Of a stretch of 64,000 nt of DNA, positions 28,535 to 39,755 are shown piece by piece. The notes beneath the pieces were generated by a model. That model had not been told where the DNA came from, searched no databases, and saw only the letters and a list, made by a program, of their open reading frames with translations. A program made the position numbers and the translations under genes. Position 1 is the first letter of the stretch. The number at the start of each line of letters is the position of its first letter. Origin of the DNA: Cokeromyces recurvatus (taxonomy: Eukaryota > Mucoromycota > Mucoromycetes > Mucorales > Mucoraceae); contig NW_026251403.1 in NCBI RefSeq assembly GCF_025118155.1, positions 525,001-589,000 on the forward strand. The letters are read 5' to 3'.

Positions 28535-30366
28535 TTAGACAGTAGATTTAAGTTCTAATTCATAGTTAGAACTCATTTCAGTTTTAACTTCTTCTTGATC
28601 AGAGTTATTTCTAATACCAATATTATCTTCTATTACATCAAGCTTATCGTTCTTTCCATGACAGAAATAGAAAAGAGGAGCACAAATACCCATGGCAATT
28701 GAAATACCGGCATACATCCATTTAAGCTTTGGATCTACAGCAACTGTAACAAGAGCAAAACCAAGAATAGAACCAAAACAATTCGTTAATAAAAAGGTGG
28801 CCATAACTAATGATTTCATCTTCTCGGGTGCCTTTCTGTAAGCATATTCAAGACCAGTAATGGAGGCAAAGATTTCTGAAATACCAACCAAGATGTAAGC
28901 AGGAATAATTAAGGCAGCAGAGACATCATTTTTACCATGTCCATTAGGATGATCATAATATGGACCTTTACTATAAATATAGGATTGTATACCAGCAGCA
29001 TAAGCCATAGCAAGAGCAGCAAAAACAAAGCCACATGTAATACGTGCCATAGGTCGAAAATTGATACCAATACGTCGAAGTCCAGGATAGATGACACGAT
29101 CCATAATAGGGATAACAATAACAAGCGTCAAAGGATTAATGTTTTGCATAATATCGTTAGGAACATTGCCAGTTTGCATAGTAGCAGTCATAGAGACCAT
29201 ATTATTTGTCATTTGAGAGTAACAAAGCCAGTAAATAGGATACCAACAAAATACAATACAAGCCCTGAAAGTACGACGAAGTTCATCAATAAAGATATCA
29301 TCCCAAGTTATTCTTTCAGCGACTTCTGGGTGCGTAGTACATAAAACTGATGGCTTACAGCCTTCGAGTCCATATTTAAATGAAAAGCTGATGACTTTAA
29401 TTGCTTCAATAAAGATGGAACCACGAGGAGGATTACGAACGTAATGTTTTTTACCAGCCCATACAACTAAAATGCCTGGTATAAAAACAAGTGTTGGTAA
29501 AAGGAAGGCTGGCCAAAAACCACAATTCTTTTCAAGGACAACAGTAGTAATTGAAGCTAGAGAACCAACATTAATACCCCAATAGAACATATTAAAAAGC
29601 TTTTGATAGGTAGCTTGAGGTGATACGATGACACGTATTTCTTCATCATAAGTATCTTTAGAGGATGACTTTCGCTTGATTGTCTTTATAAATGGTTTTA
29701 AATTCCTATATTGTTCAGCAACAAGTGGAGATACATTCGATTTAATACCACCCGTTGCAAAACCAATAATGATGATCGCAACAATAAAACCTGGGAAAGT
29801 AGCACCAGAAGCAATTGCAGCAGGAATAGAAGTTAAAGTTAAAATAACTAAACCAACAAAATAAATACAGGCAAAGATAAGAATTGTTTTATATTTGCCC
29901 CAGTATTGATCAGCAATGATAGCACCAATAATAGGAGTCACATAACACCAGAATTGAAGAAATGTAGTTAAGGCAGTAGCTGTTTGTTGACCTTTACCCA
30001 TTGCACCAGGAAATTCAGCAGGGTCTATGATTACATAATATAAATGGTATGAGTTTTAATAAATAATCGTGGGAAAAACAATGCTTAATATTATTATTAT
30101 TATTTACAACTAGGCGGGTTAGGGTTTTGAATATAATTTTGAAATGGCCCTGTCAAACCATAGTAGGTAAACCTTTCACAAAACTCTACAAGAATAACGA
30201 GATAAGCTGCCTTAGGGATATTATCAGCAACTTCTCTGAGATTTTTGTAATCTTCTTCTGTAGGTTCTATACGTCTTTCACCGTTTTCATCTACTTCGAA
30301 TTCTTGCAATTTATCATTTTCTTGTATAGAAATTTGTTCTTTTAGATCTTTTTCTTTAATAGACAT
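28535..30366 (-). CDS. POT/PTR2 family di- and tripeptide transporter, copy B
   Basis: Two exons (30366-30108, 30024-28535) give 582 residues. It has the same EFCERFTYYGL and FNMFYWGINVGSLA signatures as copy A and the same single phase-1 intron after the codons for PSxY. Most of the membrane core is almost identical to copy A, including long runs identical at the DNA level in the C-terminal third. The differences gather in the first ~30 residues, the hydrophilic loop (KTIKRKSSSKDTYDE, shorter than in copy A by about 12 residues) and the last ~30 residues. This suggests either a recent duplication or gene conversion of the core. It probably imports small peptides; divergence in termini and loops may affect regulation or trafficking. 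Confidence 0.93.
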
Positions 30367-30534
30367 TTATATGAACAAAAGAGGAAAATAAAGAGAAATA
30401 AATAAAAACTAAAACGTTGACAATTATAGGCCTATTTATAAATATCTATGACGGATATATATTTCGGGCTCTCAAGTAAAGAAGCCCCTAAATATCCTTC
30501 TCTTGAATATTATTTGTGCCAGTTTCTCATTATT

Positions 30535-30815
30535 TTAAGCGTTATTTGAAATTTTATTGTAAAACTGAATAACCTTTTCATTTACTTTAACCAGACTTTT
30601 TTTAAAATTCAAGATCTGCAAATTATCTAAACATGTAGCTCGAGAAAGAGCCACATACACTTGACCTTCTTCAAAAGCCTTTTCAAGATCTACTTTTACA
30701 TACTCTATTGTTTGGCCTTGTGCTTTATGAATCGAAATAGCCCAAGCCAATACCAATGGTATTTGTTTTCTGCTTATTAATGGCAGTCCTATTATTTAAA
30801 TCAATTTAAACTAAG

Positions 30816-30853
<38 letters not shown>

Positions 30854-31906
30854 CACAATTGTCTATCTTTACCTGGTAAATGATAATCCCAAGTTTCTTC
30901 ATAAATCACTTTTTCTGTTCCATTGGTAAACTTAACAACAGGATACCTTTTAGATCCCTTTGCAGTTGTAAATCCGATAACAATACCAATGGAGCCATTA
31001 ACAAGTGTGGATGTAAGATTTTTAATCAACATAACTTGTGCACCTATTTTTAATATCAACTCTTCAGGTGCAACACAACGATTTAGCACTGTTTTGTTTC
31101 CTTGATCTGTTGATAGGAACATGTAAGATTCTCCGTCCAATAATTTTAGTCTCCCGTTATTTGCCGCATCCACTTTTGCTCTAATTGGATATCTATAAAG
31201 AGATAAGAATTAAAGTCAGTTTAACTTGTTTTCTCGATTTTCTATGAACTGTACAATTCCGTCGGAATAATATCAATATTAACTTTAGGAGGTCTGCTTA
31301 AAGAATGAAATATTCTTTCTGTTTCCTGAGATATTTTTCCTATTCTTAACTCATTAAGTATACGTATAAATTCTAACAATATATGTGTATATATTTATAT
31401 GTACGTATTTAGTTTTCACTTGTAAAGTATGTATAAATCAGCTTTGCTTACTTTGATCCTTCTGTCTAAAACAAGTCGTTAAAACCATATTTTTATTTAT
31501 GATCCTTTTCCAACACTTTGCTTCAAAAGCAAGTACTGTTATTTGATGTCGATTAACAGGAGGCAATTGAAAAAAATCCCCCGAAAATATAAGCTATAAA
31601 AAAATATGTATATAAATATAAAAAATTTTCCTTTAGATATGACTATATTTGTTATTATACTTGTATGCCACCAAAAGGTTGATTTGATCCACGAATACGT
31701 CTAGCAATTTCCTCTAATTTATCCAAAAGAGCTCCATCAATCATTGATATTTCATCAATTATTAATATTTTAACTCGTTTCCATATACGCTTTTTCAATT
31801 CAGATTTTTTAATATTTTTTATATATGTGTCAACATGCTCATCACCTAGTTTTACATGCGCAAAACTTTATAAATTTTGAGATTATTTCTGTACAAGATG
31901 ACAAGT

Positions 31907-31959
<53 letters not shown>

Positions 31960-32665
31960 TATGGATTGTAATCCCTCCAATATTAAGAGCTGCAATACCA
32001 GTAGATGCAGTAATAGCAATCTCTTCTTCAGGATATATACTTTTTAAAGTACTTATAATTGCTGAATTATCTAGTTAATTTTTTTTTTTCCAAAGAAAAT
32101 TGTTATACCTTTTAATAAAACCGATTTTCCTGTGCCTAAATAAAATTTTTAGATCAATAAGAAGATTGATAATTAATTCAAATTTACCTGCTGAACCAGT
32201 GAAAAATACGTTTTCTTTGTCATTAACTATGCAATCATGTATACGCTTTTGTTCATTAGATAGTTGATCATATAAATTGCTATTTTCTGGTTTATTTATA
32301 ACTGTGTTATTGATTTCCATCGTCGGTGACAATGTTCTTCTAATCTTGGTGTAATTAGATGATTCTAGATTAACTTCTGTAGTCAAAGTAGAACTTAAAT
32401 TCTTAGATGTCAGTCGCTTTTCTGTTTGTAAATTTAATACTGGTTGATTTTCTCTTGAAAATGGATATAAATGTGATGACTTTCGCTTTGTTGGTATTGA
32501 GGTTGTCTCTGTAACTGGTGTTGACTGTTGAGTTTCACTAGTGAATCTCTTTCCAATAAGTGGTGACAGGCTTGGTACATCTGGATACATGCCTTGTATA
32601 ATCCAACCATTCAGACTCTTATTAGAATGATAATAGGTTTCTTGTACATCAGAATCCACACTCAT
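30535..32665 (-). CDS. PIF1: PIF1 family 5'-3' DNA helicase
   Basis: Eight exons (32665-32188, 32135-32109, 32070-31959, 31865-31661, 31593-31452, 31372-31255, 31192-30873, 30788-30535) give 551 residues. All core superfamily 1B motifs are present once introns are removed: Walker [13 protein letters not shown] (split by the first intron, with exon 2 only 27 nt), motif Ia [13 protein letters not shown], Walker [11 protein letters not shown], motif [25 protein letters not shown], and the C-terminal [12 protein letters not shown] and [12 protein letters not shown]1 helicases unwind G-quadruplexes and RNA-DNA hybrids and act in telomere and mitochondrial DNA maintenance. The N-terminal ~130 residues are low complexity. 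Two introns hold very long A runs on the coding strand (about 48 at 31909-31956, about 35 near 30818-30850). It lies 135 bp downstream of the RdRP gene on the same strand. Confidence 0.93.
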
Positions 32666-32800
32666 GTTGAAATATATCTAGACAAAAAAAAAAAAAAAAA
32701 AAAAAAGAGAACTCTAATATGTATTATTTGCTTAAATAAATAAATTTTATATTGATATTTATTTATTTTTTTTTATTTTTTTTTTTCTTTTTTATTATTA

Positions 32801-35800
32801 TCATTGTAGTTTTAATAAATCTGTAATCTTGACAGCTAAAATGGGCATTTCATCATCAGCATTATCATCATCATCATCATCGTCAGTTTGTTCACCATTA
32901 TTTGATAATTGTGGATTTTCAGTTGCATTTTCTATCATAAATGCAGCTTCATCTGCATCTTCACTCTCTGAATTCTCATCTTCATCATCTTCTGATTCAC
33001 TACTAACCATAATATCTATGTTTAATCCCATATTCAACTTATGATAATTGGAAATCTTCTCTGGCGGTATAGGCTGCAAATACTCTGGTAGAATGGGTCT
33101 ATCAGAATTTTTGCTTGCAACGTAACATAAATAATCATCAACTACCCAGGGAAAACTCATATAGCGTAGAAGAGTCGAATTATAAATAACATCACTTTTA
33201 TGTTCAGATGGATGATAAGTCACATAATACCATGCTGCTACCCTTGCCTCAATCTGTTCAAGGATCTCCGATTCCTCTTTTGGACTTCCATCTATATTTT
33301 TATAAATCAAAAATGAATCAAATTGTTGTTTCCAAAAATATTTTAGACGACCATAAGCAGCTCTAATATGCTCACAATAGATGGGTCGGCGTTGTGGGTT
33401 AAGATATTTCGGCCAAGATATGATATGACCCGAAATGAATTCGATTTCTGTTTGAACAGAATATTGTCCAAGCAAAATACGAAGACTATGATCATATTTT
33501 GCTTTCATTTTTCTTGCTTCAACTACATATTTGTACATATCCTCTACATAAAGTCTTGGATCATAAGTACAATGATTAGTAATGTAGGCGCTGTATTTGA
33601 GTTGATTTGCAGTTCTAAAAAGGCTTCCCAATGACTTGTTAGAATAATATGTTTGAAGTGAATTTCGATTCATAAAGTCGGGGTATGGATAACGAGAGAG
33701 TCCATGATTCAATGTTGCATATACACCAGTTTTTGCAAAATCTAAATAATTACAATCAGATCATGCTTTCTGTATTATTATTTTATTGAATTTACCTAAC
33801 GCACGACTCATATGTTGTGAAAGATAAACACAGCCACCATTAAAGATACCTTCTTTATGTCTATCAGCAAGTGCAATATAGGCATCATTTAATGAATGTA
33901 ATATATCTCTAGAAATGTAGGTGGTAAAAAACTTTGCAGCCTCTTTAAATGTGATATTTTCCAAACTGTTAGACGTTACTGTTGTTTTATAACTTCGAAT
34001 ACCAGTACTTGTATTAGTTGGTATTAAACGATGGTCCCAAATGATACTATAAATATGTGTATATACAATAAGTCTTGTCTTGGGCAAAATAAGAATAATA
34101 ATAATAATTACTTACGTAAAATTGTCTTCATCATTATCATCATTGGAACAAGAGCTTGGAAGATCCCGCATATCATGTGAACAGTACACTAACACATTAG
34201 TATAATGTCTTAAACGAGGATGTTTAATGGCATTAACTACTTTCACATCTTCTGGAAAACAAGAAGAATCTCTGTAAACAACGCAGGGGCCTTCCACTAA
34301 AATTTTGTCTGAAGATAAACCAGCTGAATAAGTAACTTGAAGGAATATTTCTCCTGGTTTTAAAGATCCTGTTTCATCCATAATAGCAAATACTCTGATA
34401 CCATTCTTGACATACAATTTACAATCTTCTTTTATTCCTCTTACTAAACTGTTTTGGAAAGCTGCAACAAGATTGAAAATAAAAGGATCACGTTGATCAA
34501 GAAAATCACAATTTAAAATACGTTGGAAATCGTCCATACAATTATTCTTGTAATGTTTAACAAGTAATTCAAGATAGATTGATGTCTTTTTATGCGCATC
34601 TTTCCCCCAACTTGTTAAATTATCTTCTAAAATATCTTGAAATATGTAGTCTTTAACCCCTAAAGATGATAATAGAGTGATAGATCGTTTATCTAAATAA
34701 ACTGGATTAGGTTTGGAAACCTTAATGATTTCTAACTGTAAGTTTCTGCTTTCAAATCTGATTTGGCTTGAACGAAGTTGGATCTTTCGTTTTGTTAAAA
34801 AATTTGATAGCATTAAAATTCCTCTTGATCCGCAGAGGTTAAATCGAACAACACTGGGCGTATAATCCATATCAAGCTGATTTGCAAGATCTCGAGCTAT
34901 TTGAGGTGACATTTTACCACAGTCCAATGTAAAATTACAGTCATTGTAATAATAATCATCAATCTCTTCTATTTCATTAGGCTTTATTTCTATAGTCAAT
35001 AATCTAGGCGTAAACTCCTAGTAAAATAATATCATAAAATATTAGATCATATCATGTAATATCTCCTCCCTCTTTTTCTTTTTTTTTTTTTTTTTTTTTT
35101 TTTTACCTGTCCCACACTATTGACAAAAGTAGAAACTGTCTTTATTTCTTGAAAATCGCCCATCCAATGCAAGATCTTTGTACGGTTCATTTTATGTGTA
35201 GGAGAAAAGAACCAACAGCCATGTTCCCGTAAATTATCGATAGATGATCCTAAAAATTCATAAGTTCGACCTGCAATCCTCAATCCACGTCTTAATATAG
35301 AAAAAATGCGACTGTAAATTTTATTATTGGGTGGCGCTTGATTCTCATCTTCAATAGGACCAATGGGCTCCAAATGCTCATCAGTAAACTGAACGTATAA
35401 GAACCGATCTGCATACTCTTGAAAGTGATATTGCAAATTGTTCATGGGTTCGATAACTGGTTGTAGAGGATAGATAGATGTTGGTGTAATCAATACCCTT
35501 CTTATCATTGTATGGTTTTTCGGTATAGATTGCTGAACTCCAATCTGTTCTTTACAAAGCTTGAAGATCTCTTTGATTACTGTGTCGGGATTATAAACAC
35601 GCTTTTGTGGTCCAGACAAGATAGTTAAAAATGTACAACTTACTTGAGGAGGCAATAATTGCATTGTTTCGAAGAAATCAGAATCAACATTATATTCTCG
35701 TAAAATTTTAAGATTAAATGCATGTTCCATCATGTATTGCACCTCAAAAGGCATATTTGCTAAATGTGCTTTAATATCGCTTGATCTTATAGGAGGCTGA

Positions 35801-36786
35801 ACAATAATTTGCTCAGTGCTTTCTTCTCTGGATGAAACAGATTTATTCATTGCTAACGCAAGCTTTCGTTCTAATGATTCATGTGTTAAATTGTGTAAGT
35901 TAAGGCCCATATTTCCTACATTCTTTAACGATCTATAAGGGATATGAAACTCAAGACGATAAACAGTCCACATATTCAATTTTATAAGATAATCTGGAAA
36001 TTGTCCAGAGGGTGAAATAGGTTCTTTATCAATATTAATATTGGATGCCTTTTCATTTCGTATCATTTCACGCGAAAGATCATCTCGTGGAATCTCTAAC
36101 ACTCTTTCCCAATTTTTTAAATCATATGTATCTGTAATCTTTTGCATTGGAACTCTGGATTTCCAAAAATAAGCTGGGTATTTGCTACTAATAGTAAGTG
36201 ATGAAATATTATTATGTCTCTGTAAAACAACAGTATTTTTAAGTGTATGATCATAAGGTACTCTGAGACGATAATAGCCATCAATATGAGCGAAAAATAT
36301 CTCCATGTATTTCTCGGCTACATTAAGATCAAATGTAACATATTCATCTGTAAACCATTCTTCAATAAACACACGAGGCGAATCTAAGCCTCCGAAAGAA
36401 AGCTTGTTCACAGGAACAGGACAGCTAATCTTCTTAATATAATCAGAAATTGGAACTTCTTGTACCGAAACGAGCATCTCTTTTATGTAAATAGGTTGAG
36501 TGCATAGTTGATCAGATGGTTGTAAATTATAGACAATAATAGCTGATGATATTGTATCTGTACCAGATACTTCTATTAGCTTTATAGTTCCAAACTGCCC
36601 AAAAATCTTCCATAACATAGCACGATTTACAGAAGATGCCAAATTGGTAATGAAATAACAGTGATCATCTTCTTCCACTAATAAAAGATAAATGTACAAT
36701 CAAACAATTATGATTCGTACTCATTTCGGTAGATTATCTTTTTTTTTTTTTTATTTACCTAAATTTTTTAATTGTGCATCATGCAT
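32801..36786 (-). CDS. Cellular RNA-dependent RNA polymerase with atypical DNDED catalytic loop
   Basis: Five exons (36786-36759, 36677-35107, 35017-34116, 34046-33796, 33741-32801) give 1230 residues, a normal length for the eukaryotic RNA-silencing RdRP family. These enzymes make double-stranded RNA that Dicer cuts. Conserved blocks include an N-terminal RRM-like segment (YFITNLASSV, FGQFGTIKLIEVSG), CGKMSPQIARDLANQL, the SRGILMLS block, IMDETGSLKPGEIFLQVTYS, FPEDVKVVNAIKHPRLRHY, the catalytic loop, IIWDHRLIP and DFAKTGVYATLN. The catalytic loop, normally SGGDLDGD, reads SNDDNDEDNFT: the three metal-binding aspartates are kept but both glycines and the leucine are replaced. The C terminus is highly acidic. 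The start is a 28-nt first exon (MHDAQLKNL); a different upstream exon is possible. It is divergent from the GRF/SNF2-like gene and directly upstream of PIF1. Confidence 0.9.
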
Positions 36787-37242
36787 GTTTAAAGTAAAAT
36801 TGAAATTAATTAGTATATGTTATACTTGCTTTTCTTTTCTTTTCTTTTTTTTTTTTTTCTTTGGATTTAAAAATTTAAAAAAAAGGATCATATTTCCTAA
36901 TAAGGCATTTACAAAAATGACTCGCATTTATTCATTCCAAGCCTTTTTTGTTATTTCATGTTGGCAGGCAGGCTTATACCAGGTTTGAATATAAGACTTT
37001 CAATAGGAAACGGGAATATTCAGTGTTTATAAATTCAGCCTAAATTAGTGATATGAACTATTTCTCATTCTCTAAACAGAAAAAAAAAAAAAAAAAAAAG
37101 GGCACAAAGACTCCTTTAAAAATTATTTGAAAAAAAAAAAGAAAAAATGGATTGCTGACATAAGAAATTAAAAATTGACAAGATTTTTTCTTTCTCTTCC
37201 CCTTTTTATACGCCTATTTTTTTTTTTTTTTTTTTTTTTACA
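36787..37242. promoter_or_regulatory. Shared divergent promoter region, RdRP / GRF-SNF2-like
   Basis: These 456 bp separate two divergent start codons and should hold both promoters. The sequence is dominated by T runs (near 36845-36858 and 37219-37239) and A runs (37081-37100). No individual factor site can be assigned by eye. If the RdRP has an additional upstream exon, the gap would be smaller. Confidence 0.5.
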
Positions 37243-39653
37243 ATGTCTAATTGTTTCTGTGGAATAACTGCAATATCTCATGAAGTAAAGACATCAGGAC
37301 CAAATAGAGGACGTTGGTATTGGACAGTAAATATACCTTTGTAAACAAATATTCTAAAAATTTGAAAACCTAATGTTATTTAACAAGTGTGCATCAGGTT
37401 CCTGTCGTTTCTTTAAATGGGATGATTCAGCATTACCATTTATTCGTCATCCAACAGAAGCGTATGCAGCAGCTGGGAATGTGAGAGGTAACTCAAGACG
37501 TCCAGTTACGCTTTCGTATATGCAGCAAAAGGCAAAAGAAACAGTACTTACCAAAACGACTGTTAAAATTGTATTTCTTCTTCTTTCAAAAACATTGATT
37601 GGCATGAAGGCACAAAAAAACTTGACTATTGATCCTGTCATTGCTAAAATTGAACATATTGCTTGGAACGAAAAATTATCAATGTGGACAATTCCAGCCT
37701 CTCTTCGAGTTTATAACAATACAATAGCAGCTTTACCAACGGATATTCCTAATATCCAAGTTGATATTGATCCTATACCAACTACATTGATAGATACTAT
37801 TTTGATGCGTAATGATATTTTAGTTAATAATCCAGATTTTATGAGCGAAGTCGAGTTGAAATGGACCGAATTTGTTGAATCTCCTATGCGAAAACTTCTA
37901 AAGCCGTTTCAACAAGAAGCAGTTCGACTGGGGATTGAAAAAAAGGGTAGAATTTTATTGGGAAATGAAAATGGCATTGGACTTATAGAACAGGCCTTAG
38001 CTTTGGCAAATGTCTACAAAGATGAATGGCCTGTACTTTTAATGTGTCCAGCCATTTTATGCGAGACTTGGAAGGAAACTGTTCAAAATTTTTTCGATTT
38101 AGAGGAAGATGAAATTTGTATATTGGATAATGTAGTAGGAGGATTATTTAAGGAAACATCTATTTCTTTAAAGAAAAGAAAGAAAGAAAATAGAACAAAA
38201 AAGAATATATTTAATAAGAGAATAAAGGGAAGCGCTTCATTTAATTCCAAACAAACTGAAGAATATGGTCTATTTTCTAGCGATGAAGAAGATGAAGAAT
38301 ATGATATTGATAATGATAGTGATGAAGCAGAAATATATAAAATGACTTGCTCATCACCTATTAAATTTTATATTGCAAGTCATAAGAAAGTATCCAAAAA
38401 TAAGACTAAAATATATGAACAGAAATTTAAAGTGATGATAATTGATGCTAGTCATTATTTGAAGTCAAGAGATGTAAATACGATTTTATATATACAGCTT
38501 TGTGTAATTTACTAATTATTAATTATTTTTCATAGCAAAATCAAGTAAAAAATATTTCTAAAATGCTTCAAGACCATCCCAGAGCAATATTGCTTTCTGA
38601 CACAGCAATTTATTCTTTACCCATTGATCTTTACAATCAAATAAACGTGATTAATCCAAGTTTCTATCCAGATGCAGACACTTATATTACGCGTTATTGT
38701 AATCCAAAAACTTCTGTATTTGGTGTCTTTGTAAATGGTAGATCAAACATGGAAGAATTAAATTTTGTATTAGATACACATATTTGGTACTGTCCAAAAT
38801 TGGCTGACATGAAATCAGAATATAAAAGACCTGTACGCGATAAAATTACTCTACCAATAGAAAAAAAATTAAAAAAGAGTTTCAGCCTTATTTAACGAGT
38901 ATAGAAAATGGAGAGGAGATTGCAGAAGAATATATTCAAGAAAAGGATTTGGTAACTTAGCTGCTTAATGACATTCAAAAAAGAAGGAAAAAGAAAAAAT
39001 AGCTAACTAACCATTTATTATATACAAGTTAAAAAAAACCAGTATTGCAAAGAAGAATGCAGTTTGTGAATATATTGAACATGTTTTTAATACATATAAA
39101 CGACCAAAAATAGCGATTACTTATTATGATGATAGTACATCGAAGAGTATTGAAGACATTATGAAAAAAAGAAAGGTAGTAAACTTAGTTGTAACAAGAA
39201 GAAATAGAAAAAAAAATCATTTCTTATCTTTTCTAAAATATAGGTCAAATATATTACAATAAATGATTCAGAAAATATTGAAGAAAAAGCACAAAGCTAT
39301 AATAAGAGTCATGCAGTACAAGTTGTACTTTTTGATATGAAGTTAAAAGAGCCTTCACTATGTCTTGATAGTGTAGATTTAGTAATCATAACTGATCAAC
39401 CCACAAGTAAAGACGATTTAACTCGTACTGAATCCTATTTTGGGGTAAAATATATAAATAAAAAACGAAATTCAACTTCTTTTGAGTTTAACTGATTCTT
39501 TTTATAGCTTGATAAAAGAGAAAATCCATTGCTTATAAAATATTTGGTTGCACCTGGTACATTGGGTAATTATTAGACAATTTGCATACATAAAATACTT
39601 AATTCTCTTTCAAAATAGATTCATACTACTGGCCTCTTATACGACAAGATTAA
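37243..39653 (+). CDS. GRF zinc finger fused to degenerate SMARCAL1-like SNF2 protein
   Basis: Seven exons (37243-37326, 37388-38473, 38536-38951, 39029-39175, 39244-39444, 39508-39565, 39619-39653) encode about 675 residues. The N terminus is a GRF zinc finger: CFCG, GPNRGRWYWTCASGSC split by intron 1, then FFKWDD. The rest follows SMARCAL1/ZRANB3: LLKPFQQEAVRLGIEKKGRI, WPVLLMCPAILCETWKE, IIDASHYLKS, RPVRDKITLPI, AKKNAVCEYIEHV and the terminal YLVAPGTLDSYYWPLIRQD. ATPase motifs are lost: Walker A (family DEMGLGKT) is NENGIGLI, the DESH box is DASH, and the arginine-finger region is DLTRTESYFG. ATP hydrolysis is therefore unlikely; GRF fingers bind single-stranded DNA, so a scaffold role is my inference. 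Exon 3 is one base short of frame at an A run near 38872-38877, unless a 53-nt intron is removed. Confidence 0.8.
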
Positions 39654-39755
39654 TATAATGTGCATGCATTCCTTCTTTATATACTTTACAATAAATAATA
39701 ATACTTGTTTATTTTATTGATATAATTCTTTAATGGTATATAATAATAAATTATT

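Noticed and set aside
30811..30872. Lys-rich C terminus of a PIF1 fragment
   Set aside because: It is intronic poly(A); splicing to 30788 restores [16 protein letters not shown].
32075..32200. PIF1 Walker A apparently truncated (TGSAG then unrelated residues)
   Set aside because: A GTAAAT...TTTAG intron precedes a 27-nt exon that restores GTGKS, so the motif is intact.
35047..35106. Basic [14 protein letters not shown] tail of the RdRP as a nuclear signal
   Set aside because: It is the translation of the intron that begins GTAAAAA; the next exon continues the conserved polymerase.
32801..36786. RdRP as a viral polymerase integrated in the genome
   Set aside because: The sequence matches the cellular silencing RdRP family in order and length and has several spliceosomal introns.
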